A DNA stretch of 63,656 bases from the NCBI GenBank assembly GCA_009920765.1, contig RFZJ01000012.1, forward strand, positions 1-63,656, read 5' to 3'. The stretch comes from Planctomycetota bacterium (GTDB lineage Bacteria; Planctomycetota; Planctomycetia; Gemmatales; Gemmataceae). Positions 18,025-27,241 of the stretch are shown one piece after another. The position numbers and the translations under genes were made by a program. The notes beneath the pieces were generated by a model that saw only the letters and a list, made by a program, of their open reading frames with translations, searched no databases and was not told where the DNA came from. Numbering within the stretch: position 1 is the first letter of the stretch; every line of letters begins with the position of its first letter.

Positions 18025-19067
18025 TTTTCACCCTTGTCATTAAACTTCTTCGCGATCTCAGGCTGGCTTTGCTGGTCACTGCTTCCTTGCTTTGCCTGTT
18101 CCAGGTCTTCTGGGCCAAAATCATGGAACGCATCATTGCACAACTTGCACCCTTCTTTTACGGCATGGCAGGATACTCTGGTATTGATGTCAAGCAGGTT
18201 GAAAAAGTTGTATTCGATGGGCCAGGTAAACTTATTCGATCCATCATTGGCGGCGAAACCATCGACCTAAATAATGCCATGGATATGTTCACCATTGCCT
18301 ATGTTCATCCCTTGGTTCAAACCATCATTTGCATCTGGGCAGTCGGAAGAGCTGCAGGAGCTCTTGCAGGCGAAATCGACCGGGGCACCATGGAACTTCT
18401 TCTTTCTCAACCCATTGGCAGAGGCACTCTAATTCTTGCCCATCTCTTTGTTGATATAATCACCATTCCTCTTATTTGCCTAAGCATGTGGTTTGGTTCT
18501 TATGTTGGTTACTGGCTTGTAAACCCATTAACTTTAAAAGAATACGACAACCTTCCCAAGATGCAAAAGATGGATATCGAGTTTGGAATCGCAGGGTTGA
18601 AGGTTAAAATAAAAGATCCCACAGTGGCAGCATCTTCGCCTGCAAAAATGGCACCGGGCGAAGGTAGACTCGCCTTGCATCCAGAACTTCTAGGCAAAGG
18701 GCTGCTGGCTACAGGGGGATTAGTTTTCGCTATCACCGGCATCACCATGGCCATTTCTGCCACCGGAAGATTCCGCTTCCGAGTTCTTGGCTATGCAGTC
18801 TTTCTAATTCTCATCATGTTCCTCGTTAATGTTATTTCACAAGTATGGGAACCACTCATGCCTCTACGCCCTCTCACCATCTTTTATTACTACCAGCCCC
18901 AGCAAATGATCCTTGGCAGGGGGTGGAGCGTTAATTTCTCGGAATGGAACAATGGCGAAGCTTTATTTCAACTCCCCTGCCTGCTCGTACTTTACTCTGT
19001 TGGAACTTTGGGATACCTAATATCCTGGAGAATATTCCAGCACAGAGATATACCCGCACCCATCTAA
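18021..19067 (+). CDS. ABC-2 type transporter permease
   Basis: A 348-residue membrane protein that starts at a GTG overlapping the stop of the ATPase gene. Hydrophobic segments are visible near the N-terminus (LALLVTASLLCLFQVF), around residues 95-115, 140-165, 230-250, 258-278 and 310-335. The segment GALAGEIDRGTMELLLSQPIGRGTLI is typical of ABC-2 permeases of the NatB/GldF kind. With the preceding ATPase it forms an exporter of unknown substrate. The secreted metallophosphatase gene begins 51 bp downstream and may be cotranscribed. Confidence 0.9.
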   Translation: MIFTLVIKLLRDLRLALLVTASLLCLFQVFWAKIMERIIAQLAPFFYGMAGYSGIDVKQVEKVVFDGPGKLIRSIIGGETIDLNNAMDMFTIAYVHPLVQTIICIWAVGRAAGALAGEIDRGTMELLLSQPIGRGTLILAHLFVDIITIPLICLSMWFGSYVGYWLVNPLTLKEYDNLPKMQKMDIEFGIAGLKVKIKDPTVAASSPAKMAPGEGRLALHPELLGKGLLATGGLVFAITGITMAISATGRFRFRVLGYAVFLILIMFLVNVISQVWEPLMPLRPLTIFYYYQPQQMILGRGWSVNFSEWNNGEALFQLPCLLVLYSVGTLGYLISWRIFQHRDIPAPI

Positions 19068-19118
19068 CCGGTATACTCTTTTCATGGCTTTTTCATCGAA
19101 CTCTCATGGTGCTTTACT

Positions 19119-20999
19119 ATGAATAAGAACTTACGCAGCCGTGTTCTAATCTTATCCTCCTTCGCTCTCATAGCTCTTGCCACCTTCCTTTCAGGCTTTG
19201 AATTCCTCTCTGCCCAAAATACCGCTCCCAAGCCTTCCAATAATTGGATCTTTGATGCCAAGGGCGTTTCCAGCCAACGGCTCTCTGATAAAGCTGGCAG
19301 GTTCTCCGGGAAGACAATTGGCGTTCCCTCATTCAAACAATTGGAAACTTACAGCTTTCATGAGTTCCATGGCACCGATGGCTTTCTTCTCAAAGAAAAC
19401 GCAACAGGCGCAGAATCGGGCATGCCACATGAAAAATTCTCCCTCTCTTCCTGGATTCGTATCGATGAAGGCACTGCCAACGGGGGCATCATTGGCTGCA
19501 TTCAAGACAATGGGAATTTTGAAAAAGGCTGGCTCCTTGGCTACGATAACGAAAAGTTCAACTTCATACTAAGTTCCCTGGGCGCAGATGATGGGGATGG
19601 GAAAATCACCACCCTTCGTTCCAAGTCAAGTTATCAAAAAGGTAAATGGTACCACCTTGCAGCTTCTTACGATGGGGTATCCATGCGTATCTTCATCAAT
19701 GGCAAACTCGAAGGCGAATCCAAGGAACAGTCCAAGTCCATCAATTATGCATCTGCAGCCCCCTTCATCATTGGCAGATATCGTGATGATGATGAAGATT
19801 TTGGATTGGTTGGTGCAATCAAGGAAATCAATCTCTATCAATCAGCTTTATCAGCAGATCAGATTGCTGATATTTTTGAAAAAGATGCAAGCCTTGCAAA
19901 TCTCGCCCCAATTCCTCTTCCAACAGGTTTTGTCATTGCACCTTATTTGCAATTCCCAACCAAGAACTCCATCACGATCATGTGGGAAACTTCAAATCCC
20001 GCATCTTCAACAGTAAAGTTTGGTACCAAGCTCCCTCTGGAAATGTCTGCAACAAAAGAGGGTACTTCCCTTATCCATGAAGTGCTTCTAGAAAAGCTCG
20101 AACCTGCAACCAAGTACTTTTATCAAGTCGACAGCAAATCTGATTCAGGTGGGATCTTACAGTCAGCGATACTTACCTTCCAAACCGCAGTTGCAGATGA
20201 TGACCCTTTTTCTTTTTGTGTCATAGGCGACACCCAGAAAAACCCAAAAATGACAGGCAAAATCATGAAGCTCATCTGGGAACGTCGACCACATTTCCTT
20301 ATGCATGTTGGCGATGTCGTCGACAATGGCCCGGATAAAAAAGAATGGGTCAACGAACTATTCAAACCCTCCATCGATCTTCTTTGCAGGGTCCCTGTCT
20401 TCCCCACCATTGGTAATCATGAAAAAAATCATGAGCATTACTACAACTATTTCTCTCTTCCCAAACCAGAATTCTACTACCGCTACAATTATGGAAACGC
20501 AGATTTCTTCGTACTTGACAGCAACAAATCGCTCCTTCCACTCTCGCAGCAATACAACTGGCTTGAAAAAGAACTTGCATCTTCAAAGGCAACCTGGAAA
20601 ATTGTCTACCATCATCACCCAGCTTATTCTTCCGATGACAACGACTATGGCGATACCTGGGTAGGCGGTTCCAACCTGGGCGATAAGAATGTCAGATCTA
20701 TTGTGAATCTTTACGAAAAATATGGTGTGGATATGGTATTCAACGGCCATGTTCATGTATATGAACGAACTCTTCCAATCAAAGGTGGGAAAATCGATCG
20801 CATGAAAGGGATCACCTATGTAACCAGTGGAGGCGGCGGTGGTTCACTTGAAAACTTCGCGCCCACCCCCACTTGGTTCAAGGCTGAAATAAGGTCTGAT
20901 TATCACTTTTGCCAGATCTCAATCACAGGCAACCGGCTTAACCTTAAGGCTTTCGACCACGAAGGACGCCTGTTCGACCAATGGGACAAGGATAAATAA
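19119..20999 (+). CDS. Secreted LamG / purple-acid-phosphatase-like metallophosphoesterase
   Basis: A 626-residue exported protein in four parts. A signal peptide ends near FEFLSAQ. A LamG/concanavalin-like domain covers about 40-255 (SLSSWIRIDEG, FINGKLEGES, IGRYRDDDEDFG). A fibronectin-like N-domain of purple acid phosphatases follows (APYLQFPTKNSITIMWET, about 268-345). The calcineurin-like catalytic domain (about 365-610) shows the metal-ligand motifs GDTQ, HVGDVVDNG, GNHE, YHHHP and GHVHVYER. All metal ligands are in place, so activity on a phosphate ester is likely. The LamG part probably binds a carbohydrate. It is encoded just after the ABC exporter pair. Confidence 0.92.
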   Translation: MNKNLRSRVLILSSFALIALATFLSGFEFLSAQNTAPKPSNNWIFDAKGVSSQRLSDKAGRFSGKTIGVPSFKQLETYSFHEFHGTDGFLLKENATGAESGMPHEKFSLSSWIRIDEGTANGGIIGCIQDNGNFEKGWLLGYDNEKFNFILSSLGADDGDGKITTLRSKSSYQKGKWYHLAASYDGVSMRIFINGKLEGESKEQSKSINYASAAPFIIGRYRDDDEDFGLVGAIKEINLYQSALSADQIADIFEKDASLANLAPIPLPTGFVIAPYLQFPTKNSITIMWETSNPASSTVKFGTKLPLEMSATKEGTSLIHEVLLEKLEPATKYFYQVDSKSDSGGILQSAILTFQTAVADDDPFSFCVIGDTQKNPKMTGKIMKLIWERRPHFLMHVGDVVDNGPDKKEWVNELFKPSIDLLCRVPVFPTIGNHEKNHEHYYNYFSLPKPEFYYRYNYGNADFFVLDSNKSLLPLSQQYNWLEKELASSKATWKIVYHHHPAYSSDDNDYGDTWVGGSNLGDKNVRSIVNLYEKYGVDMVFNGHVHVYERTLPIKGGKIDRMKGITYVTSGGGGGSLENFAPTPTWFKAEIRSDYHFCQISITGNRLNLKAFDHEGRLFDQWDKDK

Positions 21000-21012
21000 C
21001 ACCATCAAAAGT

Positions 21013-22116
21013 TTACGAAACTTCCAGCACGGGTTTTCCAAGCACACTCATCTTGGGTTTGATACCCAAGCCAGGCGCAGTGCTTGCTGACATTTTGCCA
21101 TCAATTCTTTTGGGCGCGCCATCTGCAATACTTACGGAAACATAACTGTTGAAATCGGTTGCAGAGAACTGAAATTCAGGAGGGGTGCTTTGTGCCAGAT
21201 GCGCAATCGCAGCAGTGATTATATCACCACCCCAACTATCTTCCAAAGTCATAGCAATGCCAAGAGAAACGCAAAGATCTCGTGCCTGCTTGACTTTCGT
21301 AAGACCACCAAATTTGCTGATTTTAAGATTCACCGCATCCATGGCAAGGTCGGCATTTCCCTTTATCAGCACATCAACCGAATCAATCACTTCATCAAGT
21401 ATGAATGGATTGTTTGTATGCCTTCGAATGGAAAGGCATTCCTCATAAGAAAGGCATGGTTGCTCGATATAAACATCAACATCCTTGACAGCTTTTACAA
21501 CACGCATCGCATCGTGCATAAGCCAACCGGTATTGGCATCTGCAACTAATCTATCACCAGGCTGTAATTTAGCTGCAACAGCTTGAATACGGGCAATATC
21601 AACTGCAGCATCACCTCCGACTTTAAGTTGAAACCGCTTGTAACCCTCCGCCCTGTAACCAGCAACTTTATTGGCCATCGCTTCGGGAGCTTCCTGAGAA
21701 ATAGCCCGATATAAATTGACATTATCCCCATATCTTCCACCCATCAAAGTGCAGACCGGTTGATTCGTAACCTTGCCTAGAAGATCCCAACAAGCCATAT
21801 CAATTCCCGATTTAACATAGGCATGGCCTTTAAGTGCAGCATCCATCAGGCGGTTAAGCTTGTGCAATTCAATAGGATTTTCACCAATCAAATGGCGGCC
21901 GAGCTCAACGATACCAGCACGAACACCATTTGCATAAGCAGGAAGGTAGAAAGGCCCCAGCGGGCATACTTCGCCATAACCTATAACCCCGGTATCGGTT
22001 TCAATTTCAACCACGGTCGAATCAAAAACAGAAACGGATTTGCCACCTGACCATTTGTAGGTGCCTTCAACAAGAGGAAGATCGACTTGGTATGCACGAA
22101 TACGCTTGATTTTCAT
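21013..22116 (-). CDS. Enolase-superfamily enzyme, cis-3-hydroxy-L-proline dehydratase-like
   Basis: A 367-residue member of the mandelate racemase/muconate lactonizing group. Active-site segments are readable: FQLKVGGD (first catalytic Lys), VADANTGW (metal Asp), VYIEQPC (metal Glu), ILDEVID (metal Asp) and NLKISKFGG (second catalytic Lys). The combination [15 protein letters not shown] and [16 protein letters not shown] matches what I recall for cis-3-hydroxyproline dehydratases, with hydroxyproline betaine epimerase or dipeptide epimerase as alternatives. The superfamily call is firm; the substrate is inferred. It follows the DPP-IV-type peptidase gene by 72 bp on the same strand, which fits use of proline-containing peptides. 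Confidence 0.85.
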   Translation of the reverse strand: MKIKRIRAYQVDLPLVEGTYKWSGGKSVSVFDSTVVEIETDTGVIGYGEVCPLGPFYLPAYANGVRAGIVELGRHLIGENPIELHKLNRLMDAALKGHAYVKSGIDMACWDLLGKVTNQPVCTLMGGRYGDNVNLYRAISQEAPEAMANKVAGYRAEGYKRFQLKVGGDAAVDIARIQAVAAKLQPGDRLVADANTGWLMHDAMRVVKAVKDVDVYIEQPCLSYEECLSIRRHTNNPFILDEVIDSVDVLIKGNADLAMDAVNLKISKFGGLTKVKQARDLCVSLGIAMTLEDSWGGDIITAAIAHLAQSTPPEFQFSATDFNSYVSVSIADGAPKRIDGKMSASTAPGLGIKPKMSVLGKPVLEVS

Positions 22117-22188
22117 TTAGGTCACTCTTAAATAAATTAACAATCAATAAGTCAAAATAGTAAAACACCCGGGACTTTAGTTCCATTA

Positions 22189-24429
22189 CTAATTATTGGC
22201 AAACAAGTATTTGGTCAGCAAATCGTAAAGGTGCCTGGTCGTGTTCTTGCCTTCATTAATGCTATGGCTGCGATTCGGATAAGCTAGCATGGTAAATTGT
22301 TTGTTATGGCTTATGAGTTCATCAATCAGTGTCTCCATTCCAAGATAATGGCAGTTATCATCGCCAGTACCATGAACAAGTAAAAGTTTGCCTTTGAGTT
22401 GATGGGCAAAATTAATCGGAGAGCCATTTTTGTAACCATCCGGATTATCAGAAGGCAAACCCATGTAGCGTTCCTGATAGATGGTATCATAATGGCGCTG
22501 ATTAGGCACTGGCGCAATGGACATACCTGTTTTATAAAGATCGGGATGACGAAAAATCGCATTGAGAGTCATCGAGCCACCGCCGCTCCATCCCCAGATG
22601 GCAATCCGGGATGCATCCATGTAGGAATGAGTTTTCAAAAGCTCCTTGACAGCGTTTGCCTGATCAGAAGATGCAAGGATTCCAACCTGCCTGTAAATAC
22701 TTTTACGCCAATCCCTTCCTCTGGGTGCAGGGGTGCCTCGGTTATCAATACTCATAACCAGATATCCATTTTGAGCAAGCATGGCATGCCATAAAAACCG
22801 CTTCCCATCCCATCGATCAAGAACCGTTTGCCCAGCGGGCTCGCCATACACATAAAACAAAACGGGATACTTTTTAGCAGGATCAAAATCTGGTGGTTTG
22901 ATGCACCACCCATCTAATTCTACACCTTGGTCAACCTTAACTCTGAAAAACTCCGTACCCACCTTCTTGATAGTTTCCCACTTCTTTTTAAAGGTTGCGT
23001 TTTCCGTATAGGTCTTTATCACCTTATGATCAGCAAGATGAATCAAACGGGCTGAGGGAGGGGATTTAAAATTTGAAAAACGATGAACCGCATGAGAAGC
23101 ATCAGGCGAAAGAGAATAAGCATGCGTACCTTTCAAATCCTTTGGGCTTAAAAGTTCAGGATTTCCCCCATTTAAAGGGATTCTGTAAAGGTATCTTTGA
23201 GTAGGATTATCAGGAGAAGCCAGATAATAAAGCCAACCGTTCTTCTCATCAACAGCCTCGATACGAATAACATCAAAATTACCTTTCGTAATCTGGGTTA
23301 TTTTATCTCCGCTACGGGAAACCAAATAAGCATGACACCAGCCATCGCGTTCACTCAGCCATATAAAATTTTGGTTTTTATTGATCCAAAGAAATTCATT
23401 GTCGTTTTCGACCCAGGCCTTGTCTGTCTCGATTAAAATATTACTACATTTGCCCGTCTTGGGATCTGCAATCATCACAGTGTTTTTATTTTGCAATCTA
23501 TTGAATTGCTGCAGAACTACGCTTTGGTCGATCCAATCCATTTTTGCAAGGTAATGCTCACGGGAGTCCCCAGGTATCTGCAGGAAAGAAGTTTCTCCAC
23601 CGTTGGCACTAACAACTCCAATCTTGGCGGAAGGATTTTTTTCACCCGTCTTGGGATATCCAAAAGAAATCAACTTCGCATAAGGGCCATCTGAACTACT
23701 GGTGATGAAAAAATCTTTTACACCTTCAGTATCAATTTGCCAATAAGCCACAGAAGCACTATCGGGGCTCCAACGAAAGCCTTTTCTAAGGCCCAACTCT
23801 TCTTCATAAACCCAGTCGAAGGTACCATTGATTAATTTTGCAGAGCCATTGGTAGTTAGAGGTGTAATGTGAAAATCCGCAAGATCCTGCACAAAAAGGT
23901 TGTTATTGTGAACATAACAAACGGTCTTGCCATTGGGTGAAAAAGTTGCAAACATTAACGACGAAGGCTGGGCATTGCCACCCAGCTTTTTGAGTTCCTT
24001 ATTAGAAAGATCGAGAACCCAATAGTCACCACGGGAATTCACACGCCAAACTTTCTTACTATTGGTATAAATCAGCAATTTGGATCCGTTATCTGAAAAA
24101 TCATAATCTTCGACATTAAGAGGTTTGGTTTCCCCTGCGGGAATGAGCCATTGCTCTGGAACAATTGTTTCCTGCGTTCCTGAATTCAAATCGTGAGAGA
24201 CAAGTTTTTGGCCCTTGTCGCCTGATTCGAGGGAAATGCTAACTGCGCCATTTTTACGCCATTTAGTTGCTGGCGCGCTTTCAAGTTCAAATTCCTTAGC
24301 ATTAAAAATTCGATCGACTGTAAGAATGCTCGAATCTATTTTGTTACCTTGTGCAAAAAGATTGGCAACAAAAGGATCGCACATGAATAAAAGTAAAAAA
24401 GAAACCCTAAGAACTCTGAAGGTATTCAT
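22189..24429 (-). CDS. Secreted dipeptidyl peptidase IV family serine peptidase (S9)
   Basis: A 746-residue protein with a signal peptide (VLRVSFLLLFMCDPFVANLFA), an eight-bladed DPP-IV-type propeller (about 60-500) and an alpha/beta-hydrolase domain. The catalytic triad is Ser615 (GWSGGG), Asp690 (GTGDDNCHY) and His722 (NRSHSI). The EEELG motif after WVY corresponds to the glutamate pair that anchors the free N-terminus of substrates in DPP-IV, so true dipeptidyl release after Pro or Ala is likely. AAGGATCAACAATG gives a good start. Located in the periplasm or outside the cell, it would supply dipeptides, fitting the adjacent enolase-superfamily enzyme. Confidence 0.94.
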   Translation of the reverse strand: MNTFRVLRVSFLLLFMCDPFVANLFAQGNKIDSSILTVDRIFNAKEFELESAPATKWRKNGAVSISLESGDKGQKLVSHDLNSGTQETIVPEQWLIPAGETKPLNVEDYDFSDNGSKLLIYTNSKKVWRVNSRGDYWVLDLSNKELKKLGGNAQPSSLMFATFSPNGKTVCYVHNNNLFVQDLADFHITPLTTNGSAKLINGTFDWVYEEELGLRKGFRWSPDSASVAYWQIDTEGVKDFFITSSSDGPYAKLISFGYPKTGEKNPSAKIGVVSANGGETSFLQIPGDSREHYLAKMDWIDQSVVLQQFNRLQNKNTVMIADPKTGKCSNILIETDKAWVENDNEFLWINKNQNFIWLSERDGWCHAYLVSRSGDKITQITKGNFDVIRIEAVDEKNGWLYYLASPDNPTQRYLYRIPLNGGNPELLSPKDLKGTHAYSLSPDASHAVHRFSNFKSPPSARLIHLADHKVIKTYTENATFKKKWETIKKVGTEFFRVKVDQGVELDGWCIKPPDFDPAKKYPVLFYVYGEPAGQTVLDRWDGKRFLWHAMLAQNGYLVMSIDNRGTPAPRGRDWRKSIYRQVGILASSDQANAVKELLKTHSYMDASRIAIWGWSGGGSMTLNAIFRHPDLYKTGMSIAPVPNQRHYDTIYQERYMGLPSDNPDGYKNGSPINFAHQLKGKLLLVHGTGDDNCHYLGMETLIDELISHNKQFTMLAYPNRSHSINEGKNTTRHLYDLLTKYLFANN

Positions 24430-24561
24430 TGTTGATCCTTAAAAAAATCAATTGGTAATCTGTAATTACTTTTACGAAGGAATACATTAGAAGCCAATAC
24501 GTTACAGCAAAAGTAACCTTTAAGCTTGGAGAAAAACATCTGTCACAATAACAAAACAAAC

Positions 24562-26115
24562 CTATTTGGCCCCTGTAAGGCCAATACAGTAAAGTTTGGT
24601 TCGGGTCCGGATATACAACATTCCATCAGAAATAGCAGGGGTTGCGATGCAATCCTCACCCATGTTGTTGGTTGCAAGTATTTTGAGTTCAGCAGAGTTT
24701 GCAAGTACAGCAATTTGTCCATTCTGAACGGTTGCGTAAATTTTGCTGTCACCAAAAACAGGTTGAGCAAGGAAAGGACTTGTTATGCCAATACGCTCTT
24801 GATTCTGCAGGCGCTCGCCCTTTTTTTTACCAAGGAAATTTACAAAACCTCCAGTTTTAAAAAGCAAGATCCGATCATCGACAATCAAAGGAGAAACCAG
24901 ATGGTCAGGAGGCGGGGTGTTGGTTTTCCACAAGATATGTGTTTTGGTGACATCACCTTTGCCACCGCCTCGGATAGCTTGGGTAGAAAATTCATTCTGC
25001 AAAGTTGCATCCCATTTACGCCAATCAACATTATCCCCCGCCCTGCGCCGAACTTCTTTGTCAAGAATCCCACCTTGGTTGGAAGGATCAAGAAAGGCCT
25101 TGTCAATTTCATCTCCCTCCAGAACCCCATCCTTGTTAACATCCCCGCGATCAAACTTTTTCCAAAAAGCATCGGGAATTCCCACGCCTTTATCTTTTCG
25201 GCTGGCACGAATGGAATCCTTGGTTATCTTACCTGTGCCATCTGGGTCGCTGGTAGCACGCCATTGATACGAAATCCCAGAACTAGAAACGGAAACATAA
25301 ATAATACCATCAAGAACAACGGGAGTCGTTTTAATGTTTCTGCATACCAATTCTGCAGCCCATTTACGCTTTCCAGTATCTATATCATAGCCCAACACTT
25401 TACCAGTCCCTGCAACCACAAGATCAGGTCCATTGGGGGAATCGCAAATCACTGGATGGGAATAACTAACAGCCATATCGCTGCGATCATCCTTCCAAAG
25501 CAACTTTCCTGTTTTCTTGTCCAAGGCATATAGCGCAGGGAAAAGATCATCATCCTGGACAAAAAAAAGCTTGTCGCCATGCAATACTGGCGACATTCCC
25601 GGTCCCCAGTCAAAAATGAAGAAAGGCTCAGGTACGGAGTACTGCCAGACTTTCGCCCCAGTCTTGGCATCAAACGCCATCAAGCCCGATCTTACAAAGT
25701 AAATATAAACGCGCTCACCATCCGCAGCGGTCGAAGCAGAGGCGTAACTGTTGACCTGATGAATGGGCGGCAAAGCTTTTGGCCCAGCGGGAATTTCCTG
25801 CTGCCAAAGTTTTTTTCCCGTGAGTTGGTCAAAAGCAAAGACAAGAAGTTTTTGGTCAGGTTCCTTGGGATCAGACATAGCCGTGGTAAAAATACGCCCG
25901 GAAGCTATTGCAGGCGAGCCAATACCATCGCCAACGACAGCCGACCATAAAACATTTTTGGTGCTTGAAAACTCAGTGGGCAATGGCTTATTGGAAGAAT
26001 AAATTCCAGTGCAGTTGGGGCCCCTGAATTGAGGCCAGTCTTGTGCAAACCCAAAACCCGAAATAAAACAAAGGCATGCCAAAACCCCACAAAGAGCCAA
26101 GAGCATATTCTTCAT
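24562..26115 (-). CDS. Secreted PQQ-like propeller protein with inserted EF-hands
   Basis: A 517-residue exported protein (signal peptide ending at FGFAQ) with the planctomycete opening WPQFRGPNCTGIYS and quinoprotein-like blades (KTGAKVWQYSV, KTGKLLWKDD, DTGKRKWAAE). Between blades, at about 288-337, lies an insertion with two calcium-binding loops. DVNKDGVLEGDE (325-336) is a full EF-hand loop with D, N, D, G and a terminal E. SDPDGTGKITKDS (289-301) is a weaker first loop. The sequence does not show which redox or binding role it has. AAGGAG precedes ATG 26115. It is paralogous to the protein at 11014-12282, which lacks this insertion. Confidence 0.88.
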   Translation of the reverse strand: MKNMLLALCGVLACLCFISGFGFAQDWPQFRGPNCTGIYSSNKPLPTEFSSTKNVLWSAVVGDGIGSPAIASGRIFTTAMSDPKEPDQKLLVFAFDQLTGKKLWQQEIPAGPKALPPIHQVNSYASASTAADGERVYIYFVRSGLMAFDAKTGAKVWQYSVPEPFFIFDWGPGMSPVLHGDKLFFVQDDDLFPALYALDKKTGKLLWKDDRSDMAVSYSHPVICDSPNGPDLVVAGTGKVLGYDIDTGKRKWAAELVCRNIKTTPVVLDGIIYVSVSSSGISYQWRATSDPDGTGKITKDSIRASRKDKGVGIPDAFWKKFDRGDVNKDGVLEGDEIDKAFLDPSNQGGILDKEVRRRAGDNVDWRKWDATLQNEFSTQAIRGGGKGDVTKTHILWKTNTPPPDHLVSPLIVDDRILLFKTGGFVNFLGKKKGERLQNQERIGITSPFLAQPVFGDSKIYATVQNGQIAVLANSAELKILATNNMGEDCIATPAISDGMLYIRTRTKLYCIGLTGAK

Positions 26116-26242
26116 TTACGAACTCCTTAAAATGAACAACGAACCGGATTCTTGCAGGGTAATGTTAGTGTGGATCACCCAAGATTAGCCTTATCCCATT
26201 TGTTTCTCAATACTTAAACAACAACAAGACAATAACTTTGAA

Positions 26243-27241
26243 TCAGAGGTTGAATAACCTTCTTGCATTTCCATGAAACACATCTTCGATCATTGAATCA
26301 GATAATCCTGTAGCAAGTGCTGCGATCTTCAACATTCGAAGCGACTCATGTCCGACCAAGGCGAGTTTGATTTTTCCGTAGGGAACTTCGAGGTTTGTGT
26401 TTTCATTTGAAATCCAAATAAAACTATCTCCCAGTGCCACACAGCGGCCGCGTAAATGCGATACGGGGAAATCAGAACCATAAAGAACTTTTTCATGACC
26501 CATCGCCCTGATGATCGCCTCTACTGCACCGCAATCAGTAACAGCGGAGGTATCAAACCAGATATTGTCCAAGCCCTTCAATGATTGGATTCCCAAAATG
26601 GTATGATGGGCATTGAAACCCCGGGCGGCGTGCGCCAGTATCATTTTCATATTGGGATACTTCCTGCAATAACGCCTTAGGGTTTGCTGATTGGCAACAT
26701 CCGCCAATGCTTGCGGGCGAACCATGTGCAGGGTGATCGATAGGCCCTCCTCATGGGCAATCTGTACCTGAGGTTCCGGTAGAAAATCTTCGATGAAGGA
26801 ATCAAAGGTGGGAATGGTGGGGGAATAAACATGATAGCATTTAAGTCCAACAAACCCACATTTGCGTGTAATCTCCCGGATTAATTCGGGGTCCATATCT
26901 GGGGTAATAAGCATCTGGCCCCGGGAATTAGGCCTGCTTTGTAATTCATGAAACAAGAACTCATTGGGTTTTGATACATCCCGAATTGATGGGTGGGGGA
27001 AAGGGAAAAACAACCCTTCTGTTTTTCTACGGGGGGTGATTTGCTCAATCGCATGATCAAAGGCTGCCCCACCAGCAATAGGAGGACCTGCTTTAACCAA
27101 TGCGGGAATGGATTCGGGATTAAAATGGTCTGCTCTATACCAGTGGGCATGGGCATCGAAAATAATATCTGGAATAAAAGAATCAAGCTCCCGATGAAAA
27201 AGCTCCGCATCAAAATCAGTGAATTCCCAGTTGTTCATCAT
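26243..27241 (-). CDS. Amidohydrolase (amidohydrolase_2 family)
   Basis: A 332-residue TIM-barrel metal hydrolase or decarboxylase. The N-terminal metal motif DAHAHWY gives the HxH pair, ILAHAARGF the middle histidine and LYGSDFPVSHL the C-terminal aspartate. Members hydrolyse lactones or decarboxylate aromatic or sugar-derived acids. The start ATGATGA at 27241-27236 overlaps the stop of the upstream sialidase-like gene (TGA 27240-27238), so translation is probably coupled. It is the last gene of the 14-gene catabolic block. Lactonase activity would suit a sugar-acid pathway; this is inference. Confidence 0.87.
   Translation of the reverse strand: MMNNWEFTDFDAELFHRELDSFIPDIIFDAHAHWYRADHFNPESIPALVKAGPPIAGGAAFDHAIEQITPRRKTEGLFFPFPHPSIRDVSKPNEFLFHELQSRPNSRGQMLITPDMDPELIREITRKCGFVGLKCYHVYSPTIPTFDSFIEDFLPEPQVQIAHEEGLSITLHMVRPQALADVANQQTLRRYCRKYPNMKMILAHAARGFNAHHTILGIQSLKGLDNIWFDTSAVTDCGAVEAIIRAMGHEKVLYGSDFPVSHLRGRCVALGDSFIWISNENTNLEVPYGKIKLALVGHESLRMLKIAALATGLSDSMIEDVFHGNARRLFNL

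Noticed and set aside
24526..25533. 335-residue open frame on the plus strand opposite the EF-hand propeller gene
   Set aside because: It lies antisense to a well-supported protein with signal peptide and family motifs; its translation has no recognisable domain and follows from low use of certain codons on the sense strand.
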